This document shows, one piece after another, positions 23,301 to 33,130 of a stretch of DNA of 39,069 nucleotides (position 1 is its first letter; each line of letters begins with the position of its first letter). The notes under the pieces were generated by a model. The model saw only the letters and a list, made by a program, of their open reading frames with translations, made no database searches and was not told where the DNA came from. Both the position numbers and the translations under genes were made by a program. The DNA is from SIG480 sp045539475 (GTDB taxonomy: Bacteria > Bacillota > Clostridia > Oscillospirales > JAAYXM01), in the NCBI GenBank assembly GCA_045539475.1, contig JAZQFJ010000026.1, positions 1-39,069 of the forward strand, given 5' to 3'.

Positions 23301-26300
23301 ATCTCCATAACCATCACGGTCAACTCTGTTCATTATTCCGGAATACAAACCCGCACCTGTGCAGAGCTCACCTGTATCGATACCACTTCTCATTGCAAGG
23401 TCTACCATTTCGGATGTTTCCGGTTCTCTGTCGAGGATGATTGCGGCCTTTATCAGTGTTTCTTGCTTGTGGCCAAAATTGCCGCGAATGTCCGCGACTT
23501 TTACCGCTTCCCATGTTTCAAGGAGAATATTATCCTCCACGTTCTGGCGCAGAAGCTCGCCGTTTGTCTTCTTATTGTCAAGGTTCCATTCTTTTGCCTT
23601 TTCAGAGCAGAATTCAATAAGTTCGGGCTCATCGTATACGTCAAAGAACGCATCGTATGCCGTTGTAAGAATGCGGTTTACGTAATTTTCATGAATATAT
23701 CCGCTTATCTTTCCGCTTCCGTTACCTGACGTTACGAGATTTTCGCAATCCGCTCCATAATCAAAATCAGGATAAAGATCCGCAATTCTATCAAGAATTT
23801 TTGCACCTGCAATACCGTATTTTTTCTCTCCGGTATAAACATACGCTTCTGTAAGAGATGTGAGAGCAGTCTGCATAAGCGGCTTTGTTACGCCTCCGCC
23901 GTATATATACCATATACCTCTGTAGTTTATGCTGGCGACATAATAATGTATTTCCTTTACACCCTCAAAACCAGCTTCCGTATATACTCGCCCGGTGTCA
24001 TATCCGCGGCTGTCATCAACGCCCCAGAAGTAACCCGCAGTCGGAACACCCGAATCTCCGCCAACTTTGAAATCTCCCCAGCCTTGAGTTATCGGTTTCT
24101 TTGCCCTGGGATCCAGAGATCCTTCCGGATAAAGCTCAGAATACATTTCATTATACAGATTACCCTTCGGGTCTCCGTAGCCATATGGGTTGTCGGCAAA
24201 TTCAGGCTTTACTACATATTCGCCGTTTATGCGCTCACCTCTGCCACAGAGAATACCGTTGTTTTCAAGCGCCAACTGTCTGTCAAATTCGCCGTGTTCG
24301 TCAAGACCGTTGTTGTAAAAGCTCTCAAAATCATTACTCGGGAATAGGCGCTTGCATTCACGACACTGCATTTTCCACGGACGATTTATCATGTCGATCG
24401 CCCAGCAGTGGTTTGCGTACATAGTTTGCAAATCCGCATTACAATACGGACAATTGTTAAGTATAGGATCATCCGCTGAGCCAACATAGCAAGAACGAGG
24501 AATTGTATGGTTGGTAAGAACATCCACTATATAATCTGCTTGTTCAACATAGATATCTGCTTTTTCTACCGCGCTTTTCAGCTTTTCCTTCGCCCAATCA
24601 TATTTCTTTACGTTTTCTTGGGCTGCTTCAACCTTTTCTTTTGTGTAGTAGGTGGAACTTACTTTTCCGTCACGCACGGAAACCGTTACCTCATCGGAAT
24701 GTGTTATTCCATCTATCGTGACATCAGCTCTGATTGTTGCAACACCTATTCCTATGGGAGTTATTCTTCCGGTTTCGTCAACAACGATAACACTTTCGTC
24801 GCTAACTGTGTATACTGCCGTGGCAGCGGTGGTATCTATAAGTTTATCAAAATTGTCATACGCCTTTATGAAGAGATCTGTACCTTCACCACCATATTTG
24901 ATGACCTGTGTTACTGCATTAAGTTCAAGATATGCATAACCATCCTCAATAACAGATACCGGAATATATGACGTTATTGGATTCATGCCGCCAAGTGTTG
25001 CAGTTACCGCAAGGCTTGCATTACCAACTGCCATTGCAGTTATTTTTTTGTCTGCAACTGTTGCAATTTCCCCGCCTACCAACTCATAGGAAAGTTCAAG
25101 GTCATCTACAGAAATTTCACGTTCTTCGGTTGCAGCACCCTTTACAAACGCGCGAAGCTCAATGTCCGCAACGTCTCCTACATAGAGTACTATTCCCTCG
25201 ACGTTAAGATTTTCAACACGAGAAAGCGTTTCTTCCGTAACAGTAATTGTCACAGTGCTTTCAGAGGGATTACCGAAAACAAGTGCAGATACCTTGATAG
25301 CAGCTGAACCAACACCCGTTGCAACAAGCCTTCCGTTTTCATACTTTACGACGTTTTCATCACTGCTTGTTATCTTAAGGTTTGATTCCTTATCTTCTTT
25401 ATTTCCGTGAAGCAAACCAAAATTGTGGTTTCTGCCATTCGACATCGGGACCGTAATCTTAATTGCGCTTGATTCGCCAACTGCAAGTGATGTTCTGTCC
25501 ACCTCAATAATCGGCTCCTGAATTTTCGGTTCTTCCGCTATGTAGTTGAACCAAATTTTTGAAGCAGTCTGGAAGTATGAATGTACTCTAAGAGACCCGG
25601 TTCTTCCTTCTTGTATCGAGCGAATTGTAAATTGATGTACCCCTGTATCAAGCCAAACGGTGTTAAGCTGCGCCACCGGTCCGTCAGGGTTATCCGAGCC
25701 TTCGCTTACAAAGCAATACTCTCCTATGTAAACGCCGTCCACATAGATATAGGCAAGCTTCGCTCCCTGTACTATCTGTGCTCCCTTAAAATCAATCTCA
25801 TACCAACCGTCATAGTCGATTTTTAAATCAAGAACCGTATCGCTCTTTCGAGAATTGCCGCCGTTTGCCGGATTTGCACTTATACCATAGCTTAAGAAAC
25901 GGAACGTTCCCAAATTACCGGATAAAATATTGGGGGAGCTTAAATCTCTATTAGCCTCAAATCCGTTTTTCTCTATAGTTGCATCAAGAACCGAGGTGTT
26001 TTCTGTATACCCTGTAAAATCAAAAATCTTACTCTTCGGCTGTGGAGGCGTAACCGTAATTTCAAACGGCTCACTCTCTGCCCGTCGGCCATCTGCCATG
26101 CTTACCACAAGCGTTACATATGCTGCACCTTCACCGGTACCTGTAACCACACCCTCATTCGTTACGGTAAGAATGTTTTCATCAGAGGTGAAAAACTCTA
26201 CCGTGCAATCGTCCAGATCTGCTGCAAGTGCGCTTTCATGCATCGCCGAAGGGGTGAGCACTATTGTAAAGCCTTTCTCAACAACACTCTTTCCCGATAT

Positions 26301-29300
26301 ACTTGCACTTACAAGCTCCGTTGCATCATTTACCTTGATAGCAAAAGAATGCTTTACAATTCTTTCGCCGACTATAACAAATGCATTTATAACGGTTTTT
26401 CCTGCTTTTTTTGCCGTAAGCTGTCCGTTTTTATCAACATATACTATCGAAGGGTCCTCACTCTCGTAGTAAATGTCTCTTTTGCCTGTATAAATAGTAT
26501 CATCAGTGCTGATGTAAGTAGGAATTATCTGATGTGTGTCGCCTATCTCCATTGTCTCGGGAACATCTGCCTCAATTCTGTCAAACAGAACGTCAAGGCC
26601 GGAGAACTCAACATCTATTGTTCCTGTCTTCGTTACACCAAGAAGCGTTGTCGTCACAGTAACAGTGCATGAGCCATCACTCACGGCAGTTATGATGCCG
26701 TCCTCGGAAACCCTTGCCACACTTTCGTCTGAGCTTGCATATACAAATTCAAATTTTTTGTTCGCATTTCCGGAAAGAATTTCCGCACCTGTGTTCGAAA
26801 GAAGCTTTACCTCCGTTTCAAACGTATCATATGTTTTGGCTCCACCAAAGCTTCCCTTAACGTTAAACTCTGCTTTATCAAAAACAACCTCATGAAGTGA
26901 TAAATGCGAGATAAAGAAGTCATATCCTCTGTTATCTGCCGGTGTCTCTGCATCAACTCCCGGACGCAAGCTATAGGTACTTACGCCATCCCAGTTCATA
27001 TAAATCGGAGCGACATTGAATTTAGTCCACTTCTGATTTCCGCTCTTGCCTATCCATGGAGAACTTTTATATGCTGTACCGAGCTCAGTGATGCTTGATC
27101 CTTTTCCGCTGTAATATCCGAGTGTTCCGCAAGCCTTTTCCGGAAGATCAACGGTATTTTCCGTCTTGATATATCCGGAATACTCGTAAAGCTTTTTCCC
27201 GTTTACAACCACGATACCTAAGTGGCTGTCTTTATTTTCATCGTAGGTATCCGTGGTTCCCTGCATTCTTATAAGCTTTATATTGTCTGTAACTTCTTCG
27301 CCGGGCATTGTAAATTTAGCAATGTTTGTAGGCTTTCCGGTAATTTCGGAAAAGCTTCCGCTGAGGAGTTCATATGCAAAATGTCCGCGGGCATCATTGC
27401 GAGGAGTAAGCCAGAAAGAGGAATACGTCGGGGCACCGGAACCGTCATTTATATATACACCGTTTTCAAATTCGCCGTGATTTACGCCCTTTCGGATAAG
27501 CAGGTTTGCACCAACCACAACAACCGGAACCTCGGCTTCTCTCGTAACGCCGCCAAGCGTTGCTTTTACTGTAATAACGGTTCTTCCAATCTTCTTTCCG
27601 GTAAATACACCATCTTTTTCGGTGATAATGCTTTCATCTGCAATTTCATATGTATAATTAACACCGCTTCCAAGCCTGTCACCGTTCATATCGGTCACAA
27701 TAATGGTGTTCTCTTCACCGACGTGTGTAAAATCGGTTTGGAAATATGCGCCGATAACCTCCGGAATTTCCGTTTCTGCCGGAAGTTCTGAAACCGTGAG
27801 AGTTGCAGTGGCTGTTGCCTCTGTTCCGTTCTTCTTTGCCGTTACCGTTATCACGGTGTCACCCGCAGTTTTCGCGCGGATAACTCCGTTTTTATCGACC
27901 GTTGCAACAGCTTCATTTGAACTTGCATAGGTGATTTCATCCTGCGAAAGCGTCATCTTTTCTCCTGCCTCATTTCTCACAATTGCCACCGCTTTAGCAT
28001 ATGACGCAGGATAGATGTTTTCCCCCTTAATTTCAAGAGAGATATCCTTGATAAATTCAGGGCGCTTGCCGCCGGAAACCGTTATATCAACAGTTTCCGT
28101 CTGAGTAACTCCACAGATGGTTGCAGTTGCAGTTATAGTTGCCGTTCCGTCTCCCACGCCGATAAGAGTACCGTTGTCGTCAATAACGCGAACAACTTCC
28201 TTATCCGAACTTTCATATGCAACGGATACTGCGGCATCTGCTGCTTTCCCATTTACAAGCTGCTTTATAATATTACCTGTATTAGAATAATGCTTTGCAG
28301 AAAATGAAAGCGTTTCACTTGCCTCTATTTCTGTTTTTGCGGCAATAATCTCCATACGGTCATATACAACCTCGTGAACAGAAAATTCTGTAAGGAGAAT
28401 ATCACCAACCTTATCCTTCGTTACCGTCTGAAGCCATGGCCTTATGGATGTTGCCGTTGCTGAGCTGTCACTCAATATGATTGAAGGAACAGTAAACATT
28501 TCCCACGGCTGGTCCCCGGCTTTATTCTTCCATGGTATCGCATTTGTGCTTGTAAGGGCAGTTTTTAAATTCTTGCTGTCATAGTATTCTGCGGTAAAGG
28601 AAATATCAGAAGCAAGGTGCTCTGTTTTTTCTGCCGCAATCCAGCCTGAAAATTCATAAAGCTTGTTTTTGTCCGCAGCTATGATTCCGTAGTTTTTGTT
28701 AGAGCCGAGAGCAACCTGCGGAGCGAAAACGCGCAAAGAAATTCTCGGATCATTAGGCTTTGCCGGGTCTGTTGCGCCTTTTCCGTCAAAAGAGAACTTC
28801 GCCGCTGTTACAGCCGCGCTTCTTCCCGGAAGAAGATTTCCCGATGTCTTCGCATAATCAAAAACATAATTTACCTCAGCTCTGTTTGCTGCCCAGAAGG
28901 TATCGTCTTCCTTTGCAGTTCCCGAGCCGTCAGTAAAATAAATACCTTTTTCAAAATGTGAATGATCATTCCCACTGCGGTTTATGAGGTTTTTACCAAC
29001 CACCGGAAACTCAAATATTTTATCCTCTTCTCCGTCGCGGCTTGCGGTAATTTTCACCTTTCCGACGCTTACGCCGAGAACTTTTCCGCTTTCGTCCACA
29101 GTTGCGATGTTCTCGTCCGAGGATTTATATGTATAAGAAGAATCGGCATTTGTTATCTGTATTTTTTCTGCCACGTGGATAAATTCCTTCGGGAACGAAA
29201 GCTCCGGAACAAGGCTCGGTTTTTCTCCCGGAACGCTTCCATTTTCATCTTTGACTCCGAGGGCTATCGTTTTTGAGAAATCGCCAATAGTTACAGTAAG

Positions 29301-30224
29301 CGTTGTCCATCCTGCGGAGGCAGGTGTTATGACACCGGTTTCATCAACTGTTGCAACCGCTGAGCTTCCGGTTTTATAAACGGGCTTTATATACCCAAGC
29401 AAGGTGTTTTGCGAAAGCTTTGCTTCCACCTTTCCTCTCTCGCTGTTTGCAATAACAAACTCATCATTTATAGGATTTTCTTCAAAATCGTAAAGCGTTA
29501 TTTCATCCGAAACCTTTATCAGCTTAAAATTTCGCATACGTATCTTAGTTCCGGAGTTTGAAGTAACTGCTATGACAAGTTCCTCATCCGTTTTATTTGC
29601 AGCTATTACCTTTGAACCAATCACGCGCTCTGTACTTTCACCGATAGTCGAGTTGTTAAAATCAATACCGCTCGATACAAGATAATTTATATTGTTGGTA
29701 TCGTTTTCCAAAGCAAGAATTTCTTCTTTCATTATCGTTCCCGGAAAAATACTTATGGATGCATTATCTTCAAGACCCGTTACCTTAGCTGCTGTGTCAT
29801 AAATCGTCTGATAAGCTATCTTATATATTCCGGCTTCCGGAGCACGGAATTTAAGCGCAAACCACTCACCTTCCGCGATCGGCGTAAAACTCACTCCGCC
29901 ACCGTCGAATCCCGCAACACCGCGCCCGTCCTTTGCAGGGGTAGTTGTTGCCGATTCATTCCAATAAGCATATGTATCATCGGTCATTGAATGAAATATC
30001 CAATTACGCTCACCTTCGGCATATGTACCCGAGGAATATTCCGTATATCTTGGCATTCCGTTTTCTCCAAGCTTATAGCCCTCCTTCGGAACAGGCTTGT
30101 GGTAATCCCATGGGCGTAGCATATAGACATATTCTGTACTTTCTGCCGCCGCAAACAATACCGTCGACGGTAATAATGCGATGAGCATTACAAACGCCAA
30201 AAAAAGTGATAAAACTCGTTTCAT
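20379..30224 (-). CDS. giant SLH-anchored heparinase II/III-like polysaccharide lyase with many Ig-like domains
   Basis: A 3281-residue cell-surface enzyme. Signal peptide 1-28 (MKRVLSLFLAFVMLIALLPS...AAA). A filament of Big_2-type Ig-like domains is recognisable by repeated SSDENIATVDESGKV-type strands (about 260-1850). Carbohydrate-binding-like jelly-roll modules begin near 414 and again near 906 (duplicates), and another lies near 1390-1540. A catalytic region of about 1860-2800 begins with a long helix and a zinc-finger-like pair (CPYC near 1930, CREC near 1957). It then forms an (alpha/alpha) toroid and a heparinase II/III-like beta-sandwich with HKHADAHNLGIMAYG near 2485 and GTISHNTVVVN near 2525, whose histidines are probable catalytic or metal residues. 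A putative-Ig domain (about 2965-3030), a Gly/Pro/Glu-rich linker (3035-3095) and three SLH repeats end the protein. It is expected to cleave a uronic-acid polymer at the surface. The substrate is unknown. ATG supported by AAGGAG. The intergenic hairpin at 30257-30286 precedes it. Confidence 0.88.
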   Translation of the reverse strand: MKRVLSLFLAFVMLIALLPSTVLFAAAESTEYVYMLRPWDYHKPVPKEGYKLGENGMPRYTEYSSGTYAEGERNWIFHSMTDDTYAYWNESATTTPAKDGRGVAGFDGGGVSFTPIAEGEWFALKFRAPEAGIYKIAYQTIYDTAAKVTGLEDNASISIFPGTIMKEEILALENDTNNINYLVSSGIDFNNSTIGESTERVIGSKVIAANKTDEELVIAVTSNSGTKIRMRNFKLIKVSDEITLYDFEENPINDEFVIANSERGKVEAKLSQNTLLGYIKPVYKTGSSAVATVDETGVITPASAGWTTLTVTIGDFSKTIALGVKDENGSVPGEKPSLVPELSFPKEFIHVAEKIQITNADSSYTYKSSDENIATVDESGKVLGVSVGKVKITASRDGEEDKIFEFPVVGKNLINRSGNDHSHFEKGIYFTDGSGTAKEDDTFWAANRAEVNYVFDYAKTSGNLLPGRSAAVTAAKFSFDGKGATDPAKPNDPRISLRVFAPQVALGSNKNYGIIAADKNKLYEFSGWIAAEKTEHLASDISFTAEYYDSKNLKTALTSTNAIPWKNKAGDQPWEMFTVPSIILSDSSATATSIRPWLQTVTKDKVGDILLTEFSVHEVVYDRMEIIAAKTEIEASETLSFSAKHYSNTGNIIKQLVNGKAADAAVSVAYESSDKEVVRVIDDNGTLIGVGDGTATITATATICGVTQTETVDITVSGGKRPEFIKDISLEIKGENIYPASYAKAVAIVRNEAGEKMTLSQDEITYASSNEAVATVDKNGVIRAKTAGDTVITVTAKKNGTEATATATLTVSELPAETEIPEVIGAYFQTDFTHVGEENTIIVTDMNGDRLGSGVNYTYEIADESIITEKDGVFTGKKIGRTVITVKATLGGVTREAEVPVVVVGANLLIRKGVNHGEFENGVYINDGSGAPTYSSFWLTPRNDARGHFAYELLSGSFSEITGKPTNIAKFTMPGEEVTDNIKLIRMQGTTDTYDENKDSHLGIVVVNGKKLYEYSGYIKTENTVDLPEKACGTLGYYSGKGSSITELGTAYKSSPWIGKSGNQKWTKFNVAPIYMNWDGVSTYSLRPGVDAETPADNRGYDFFISHLSLHEVVFDKAEFNVKGSFGGAKTYDTFETEVKLLSNTGAEILSGNANKKFEFVYASSDESVARVSEDGIITAVSDGSCTVTVTTTLLGVTKTGTIDVEFSGLDVLFDRIEADVPETMEIGDTHQIIPTYISTDDTIYTGKRDIYYESEDPSIVYVDKNGQLTAKKAGKTVINAFVIVGERIVKHSFAIKVNDATELVSASISGKSVVEKGFTIVLTPSAMHESALAADLDDCTVEFFTSDENILTVTNEGVVTGTGEGAAYVTLVVSMADGRRAESEPFEITVTPPQPKSKIFDFTGYTENTSVLDATIEKNGFEANRDLSSPNILSGNLGTFRFLSYGISANPANGGNSRKSDTVLDLKIDYDGWYEIDFKGAQIVQGAKLAYIYVDGVYIGEYCFVSEGSDNPDGPVAQLNTVWLDTGVHQFTIRSIQEGRTGSLRVHSYFQTASKIWFNYIAEEPKIQEPIIEVDRTSLAVGESSAIKITVPMSNGRNHNFGLLHGNKEDKESNLKITSSDENVVKYENGRLVATGVGSAAIKVSALVFGNPSESTVTITVTEETLSRVENLNVEGIVLYVGDVADIELRAFVKGAATEEREISVDDLELSYELVGGEIATVADKKITAMAVGNASLAVTATLGGMNPITSYIPVSVIEDGYAYLELNAVTQVIKYGGEGTDLFIKAYDNFDKLIDTTAATAVYTVSDESVIVVDETGRITPIGIGVATIRADVTIDGITHSDEVTVSVRDGKVSSTYYTKEKVEAAQENVKKYDWAKEKLKSAVEKADIYVEQADYIVDVLTNHTIPRSCYVGSADDPILNNCPYCNADLQTMYANHCWAIDMINRPWKMQCRECKRLFPSNDFESFYNNGLDEHGEFDRQLALENNGILCGRGERINGEYVVKPEFADNPYGYGDPKGNLYNEMYSELYPEGSLDPRAKKPITQGWGDFKVGGDSGVPTAGYFWGVDDSRGYDTGRVYTEAGFEGVKEIHYYVASINYRGIWYIYGGGVTKPLMQTALTSLTEAYVYTGEKKYGIAGAKILDRIADLYPDFDYGADCENLVTSGNGSGKISGYIHENYVNRILTTAYDAFFDVYDEPELIEFCSEKAKEWNLDNKKTNGELLRQNVEDNILLETWEAVKVADIRGNFGHKQETLIKAAIILDREPETSEMVDLAMRSGIDTGELCTGAGLYSGIMNRVDRDGYGDESSTSYNSIFSESLCVILEDMENYGKLDLKYDLSKNPRALSLLTIGGDTVVGGRGQANFGDFGSNLAMVRMISYSTIWLSGLKLTGNPLFAQLLYLANGNSVEGIKYDIFTKDPESVQDEIQAVIDEYGEYDVSKSIMLTGHGFASLNDGVKYDQVTATTKADTMRSWWMYSGIAQTPHKHADAHNLGIMAYGIDFAPDLGYEGSIGATWEMRQYWTMGTISHNTVVVNDRRQERINGEGYPLHFDDAGSVKVMDSDAPQVNFGDTDTYRRTIVSIDVDDTVSYALDFFRIVGGDEHVYSFHSQSEQSTVTGVTLEKQPRGTYAGVDVPYGDLSYTADNGYQYIENVERAIYPGTGEFSVDFKITDYNKYLDGKRNLHLKLTQLNDFEISELARADGRPVLKPGAPKYIDYVFVRRSGKNLDTLFTSVIEPYEDNSKICNIKRVDVIRRDGGSIPKGEPVVAVKVELVNGRTDYIVYASNNSVAYTITDPENGVSFDFCGFVGVYTVNNEDVTDVIRTYIQDGTQIGEATREYAALTGEVVNFTDKLNEEDGEPVLDNFLEVTVNEAIEPENLVGKMIIINNDGVLNGAYMIESAEKKGNNILLGTGDVNFIRNLDENEQIVWNIEKGQSYRIPMSSYDDVAPKISVQGTFTTSAGSLIEIPVVVTSDREYTLIGTSLPRGMSLNAEKGVLIWKPTASQVGNNHVAVTADNGVMSDTVHFQVTVYGSTTSKPSDKTENPSSEATDAPTGGGGGGDAPPPTDNKTEDETGAAEGENGESTGNGEKTEAPSGDGEAVRFIDLGNHAWAADAINELADAGIINGTSVNTFSPANNITRADFALLLVRAFKLTSENEENFDDVFESDYFARELAVARNTGIVSGIGDNKYAPSNTITRQDMMLIVYRALTTLNAEFDESVEPQYDDFNAVADYARDAVSALIGAELVNGKNGLIAPTDSTTRAEVAVLIKRILEYIK

Positions 30225-30256
30225 CTTTTTCTCCTTTTTTAAGACTCCTCTTTTAT

Positions 30257-30286
30257 TATAGCGGAGAGTGAGGTCTCTCCGCTATA
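30257..30286 (-). terminator. intra-operon hairpin between the two secreted-protein genes
   Basis: Perfect 12-bp arms at 30257-30268 and 30275-30286 with a 6-base loop lie 6 bases after the stop of the 939-residue protein. No T-tract follows on the minus strand, so partial termination or 3'-end protection is more likely than a full stop. Confidence 0.65.
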
Positions 30287-30292
30287 GGTAAA

Positions 30293-33112
30293 TTATTCCT
30301 CTTGTTTTATGTAAGAGCCATCGGTGATTAGCTGGTATGTGCTTCCGCTCTTAAGAATCGCGTAACCGACATACTTACCCTCTTCATCTGCGATAACCGT
30401 GAACTGGTTGCCTTTTGTTGTCATTGCGATTTTGGTTGCTTCAGTCTCTCCGGTTGCGGTGAACATAATTCCCTTTTCGACTGCATCATCAAGACCGATG
30501 AACTCTGCCATAACGCCGGTGTCGCTGCCAACAGCAAAGCTGTCGATGATTATCTTCATTGCTGTGCTTACCGGAGTATGCTCTTCATACACTGCCTCTA
30601 CTGTGCAGGTCTCCCATGCCTTGAAGATGTAGGTTGAATCAACGCTTACGATTTCAGAAACGCCGTTTACTTCCTTCTTCCAGCACTTGAACGGGTTTCC
30701 GTCATTGTCCTCTTCAGTTGCGGTACAGGTAACTTTAGTTCCGAAAGGTACATTTTCTGCAGTTCCTTCTCCGCCAATGACCGTTACTGTTACTTTATCG
30801 CGCTGAGCTGCTGTTTTGTCATAGTGTGCAACGTAAATGTTGTCGCTGTATTTATCCCAGCCGTTTGAATTTCCATACCCCGGCATCGAAACTATCGTAT
30901 CCTGCTCTGCATCCGGGATAAGCTGCCCGTTCTGGTTGTAGTATTCGTCCTTGCTTGTGTCTACATCGCCTTCGTATACCGGTACAAGATAGTTTTTGTA
31001 ATTTCCTTCCGGAACATAATTTTCAAGAGTTTCTGAGAAGGAAACTATTCTCTTGTTGCCCGACAGTGCCATTGCCCAGTAAAGGAATTTCTTCTCAGTC
31101 TTGGGGGCAGTAAGATTGTATGTTCCGTCTTCTTCGTTATACTCTGACTCAATCGTCTTTCCATTTAAAGTTAATCCGGTCACTGTAGGTGCTATGTAAG
31201 AAACAGCTTCCATTTCTTCCTCTTTAACAAACTCATCCACAAGAGGTTCTTCTTCCTCCGGTTCAACAACCGGTGCGGTAACTGTGACGGTTGCTGTGTA
31301 TGAAACACCGCCAACAGTTGCTTTTATTGTCGACGTACCTGCAGATTCTGCAGTTATATTTCCGCAGTCATCAATTGAAACACTTGTTCCTTTTTCAACG
31401 CTCCAATCAACAAAACTGTTCACGAAAGCTCTATTTGATGATATAAGTTCTGCAGTAGTTATATCACCTATTTCAAGAGAAGTCTTTTCAACCTTTACGT
31501 TCGCTGCGGTGTTGATAGCTTCAAGTTGCACTGCTCTGAACTGTGTATCCAAATCACCCGGAACATTGACAACAAGAAGTAAATCACTTTCACCGTCACT
31601 GTAGATTACTTTTTTTAAATCGTTGTAGCTAATTGTTCCTAATGATGTAAAACCACTGGCGTTTGCGACACTGTCACCTACAAAGTTTTTCTCTATTGCA
31701 TATCCGTCAAGATCTTTTCTATAATTTGTATAGTCTGTCATACTTGTCTGCGGAGCGACAGAAGCATCAGCCTTGCTGATATAAAAAGTATTGCCGGCTG
31801 AGTTTGTATTTTCTCTAACTATGTAAAACCCTTTCGCCGGAGCTTTCAGAACAAATGCCGCTTTAAGATTTTTAAGCTCGTTTTTATTAGCAAAAAGATA
31901 CGTGCAATTGTCTCTCACCTGGAGCATATTAACCGCAAAAACAGTTTCCCCATCATGGTCAACCGCATAGGAATACCAACCGTGATTTCCAAAGCCGGTC
32001 ACACGAAAACCATGCCACTGATCGCTTGCAGTTGTAAATCCGGCACCTTTTGTATCAACTCCGTACTTACCGCCGGCTGTGGTGCTGGTTCCATTTATAT
32101 TCGAAAAATGATACTCCCAGTTTTTAACTACTTCAACGGTTGCTGTGTGAATTTCATTATCAGCAAGAGTTGCTGTGATTGTTGCCGTACCGGTAGAGTT
32201 CGCTGTTATCTCTCCGGTCTCGCTGTCAACCGTTACGCAGGGGTTTTCGCCCTCAACGCCGTATGTGACAAAACTGCTTACAACCTCATTTGTTCCTACT
32301 TTGAAGGCTGCTTTGGTCGTTTCGCCGATCATAATGCGATTGCTGTCAAGCTTAAGTTCCGCTGTGCCGGAAGCAGGGATGAATTTTAACGCACTGAGCG
32401 TAGCCTCATTTTCCACGGAATTTTCGAGTGTGAAAACAAGCGGTGTCGTTCCATCGCTGTATACAACCTTTTCGCAAGCAGCAGGATAAGAAGCTATTAC
32501 ACCGTTTGCAAACAATCCATTTTGCACTACACTGTTTCCAACACAACTGGAATCCGACGCATAATATATGCTCAGATTTTTTTTATACTGATTTGCATTT
32601 GTATAGCTTGCAGTATCAGGCTGCTCCGCTTCGTTAAACTTAGCCATATAAATCTTATTGCCAGCTTTATTCGTGTTAACGGAAACCTGATAATATCCTG
32701 CCGCCGGTGCCTCAAGCATTACCGAAAACTTAATTCCGGAAAGATTATGTTTCTCTGTAGAACTTTCGTAATCGGCTTTGTCCATATAATACTTTCTTAT
32801 TGAGATATACTGGTTGGCAATCTGCGCCATACGATAATAAACGTCCGTGTCGGCATCGTCATAATCCACCGCAAAAGTGTACCAACCGTGATCGCCGAAT
32901 CCTGTTACCTGAAATGCAGAGAAGTTTCTGAATCCGCCGCTCGTCCAGCCAGCTTCATTCTTAGTTACACCGTACAGACCACCCTCGGATGCATTCGTAC
33001 GGTCAAGTGCAAAATGATACTCTTTTGCCGTTGCGGCTGCGCTTACCGTTATTCCTCCCATTAAGGATAAGAACATTGCGAGAACAAGAATTGCTGAAAT
33101 AATCTTTTTCAC
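30293..33112 (-). CDS. secreted Ig-like protein with internal duplication, putative glycan-binding
   Basis: A 939-residue protein with a signal peptide (MKKIISAILVLAMFLSLMGGITVSAAA). It contains two copies of a roughly 300-residue unit. Both open EYHF (residues 31 and about 333) and share LYG/KYGV, FRVTGFG(D/N)HGWY, APA-G(Y/F)Y and (E/K)KV(V/I)YSDG segments. Each copy ends in a Big_2-like Ig domain. An acidic linker (VEPEEEEPLVDEFVKEEEME) leads to a beta-rich tail with Big_9-like strands (VTVIGGEGTAENVPFGTKVTC). There is no SLH, sortase or other anchor, and no catalytic motif was recognised. The GTG start at 33112 has GGAGG upstream. Encoded directly before the giant SLH lyase, it may be a secreted partner that binds the same glycan. 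Function unknown. Confidence 0.85.
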   Translation of the reverse strand: MKKIISAILVLAMFLSLMGGITVSAAATAKEYHFALDRTNASEGGLYGVTKNEAGWTSGGFRNFSAFQVTGFGDHGWYTFAVDYDDADTDVYYRMAQIANQYISIRKYYMDKADYESSTEKHNLSGIKFSVMLEAPAAGYYQVSVNTNKAGNKIYMAKFNEAEQPDTASYTNANQYKKNLSIYYASDSSCVGNSVVQNGLFANGVIASYPAACEKVVYSDGTTPLVFTLENSVENEATLSALKFIPASGTAELKLDSNRIMIGETTKAAFKVGTNEVVSSFVTYGVEGENPCVTVDSETGEITANSTGTATITATLADNEIHTATVEVVKNWEYHFSNINGTSTTAGGKYGVDTKGAGFTTASDQWHGFRVTGFGNHGWYSYAVDHDGETVFAVNMLQVRDNCTYLFANKNELKNLKAAFVLKAPAKGFYIVRENTNSAGNTFYISKADASVAPQTSMTDYTNYRKDLDGYAIEKNFVGDSVANASGFTSLGTISYNDLKKVIYSDGESDLLLVVNVPGDLDTQFRAVQLEAINTAANVKVEKTSLEIGDITTAELISSNRAFVNSFVDWSVEKGTSVSIDDCGNITAESAGTSTIKATVGGVSYTATVTVTAPVVEPEEEEPLVDEFVKEEEMEAVSYIAPTVTGLTLNGKTIESEYNEEDGTYNLTAPKTEKKFLYWAMALSGNKRIVSFSETLENYVPEGNYKNYLVPVYEGDVDTSKDEYYNQNGQLIPDAEQDTIVSMPGYGNSNGWDKYSDNIYVAHYDKTAAQRDKVTVTVIGGEGTAENVPFGTKVTCTATEEDNDGNPFKCWKKEVNGVSEIVSVDSTYIFKAWETCTVEAVYEEHTPVSTAMKIIIDSFAVGSDTGVMAEFIGLDDAVEKGIMFTATGETEATKIAMTTKGNQFTVIADEEGKYVGYAILKSGSTYQLITDGSYIKQEE

Positions 33113-33130
33113 TGTTTTTTCCTCCGATTT

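Noticed and set aside
23631..23638. Second CGTATACG copy as an operator
   Set aside because: It lies deep within the coding part of the giant gene and has no matching flanks. Probably chance.
20908..29276. Many plus-strand open frames of 60-190 codons antisense to the giant SLH gene
   Set aside because: They lie opposite a gene with clear domains, signal peptide and ribosome site, lack their own ribosome sites, and their translations show no family features.
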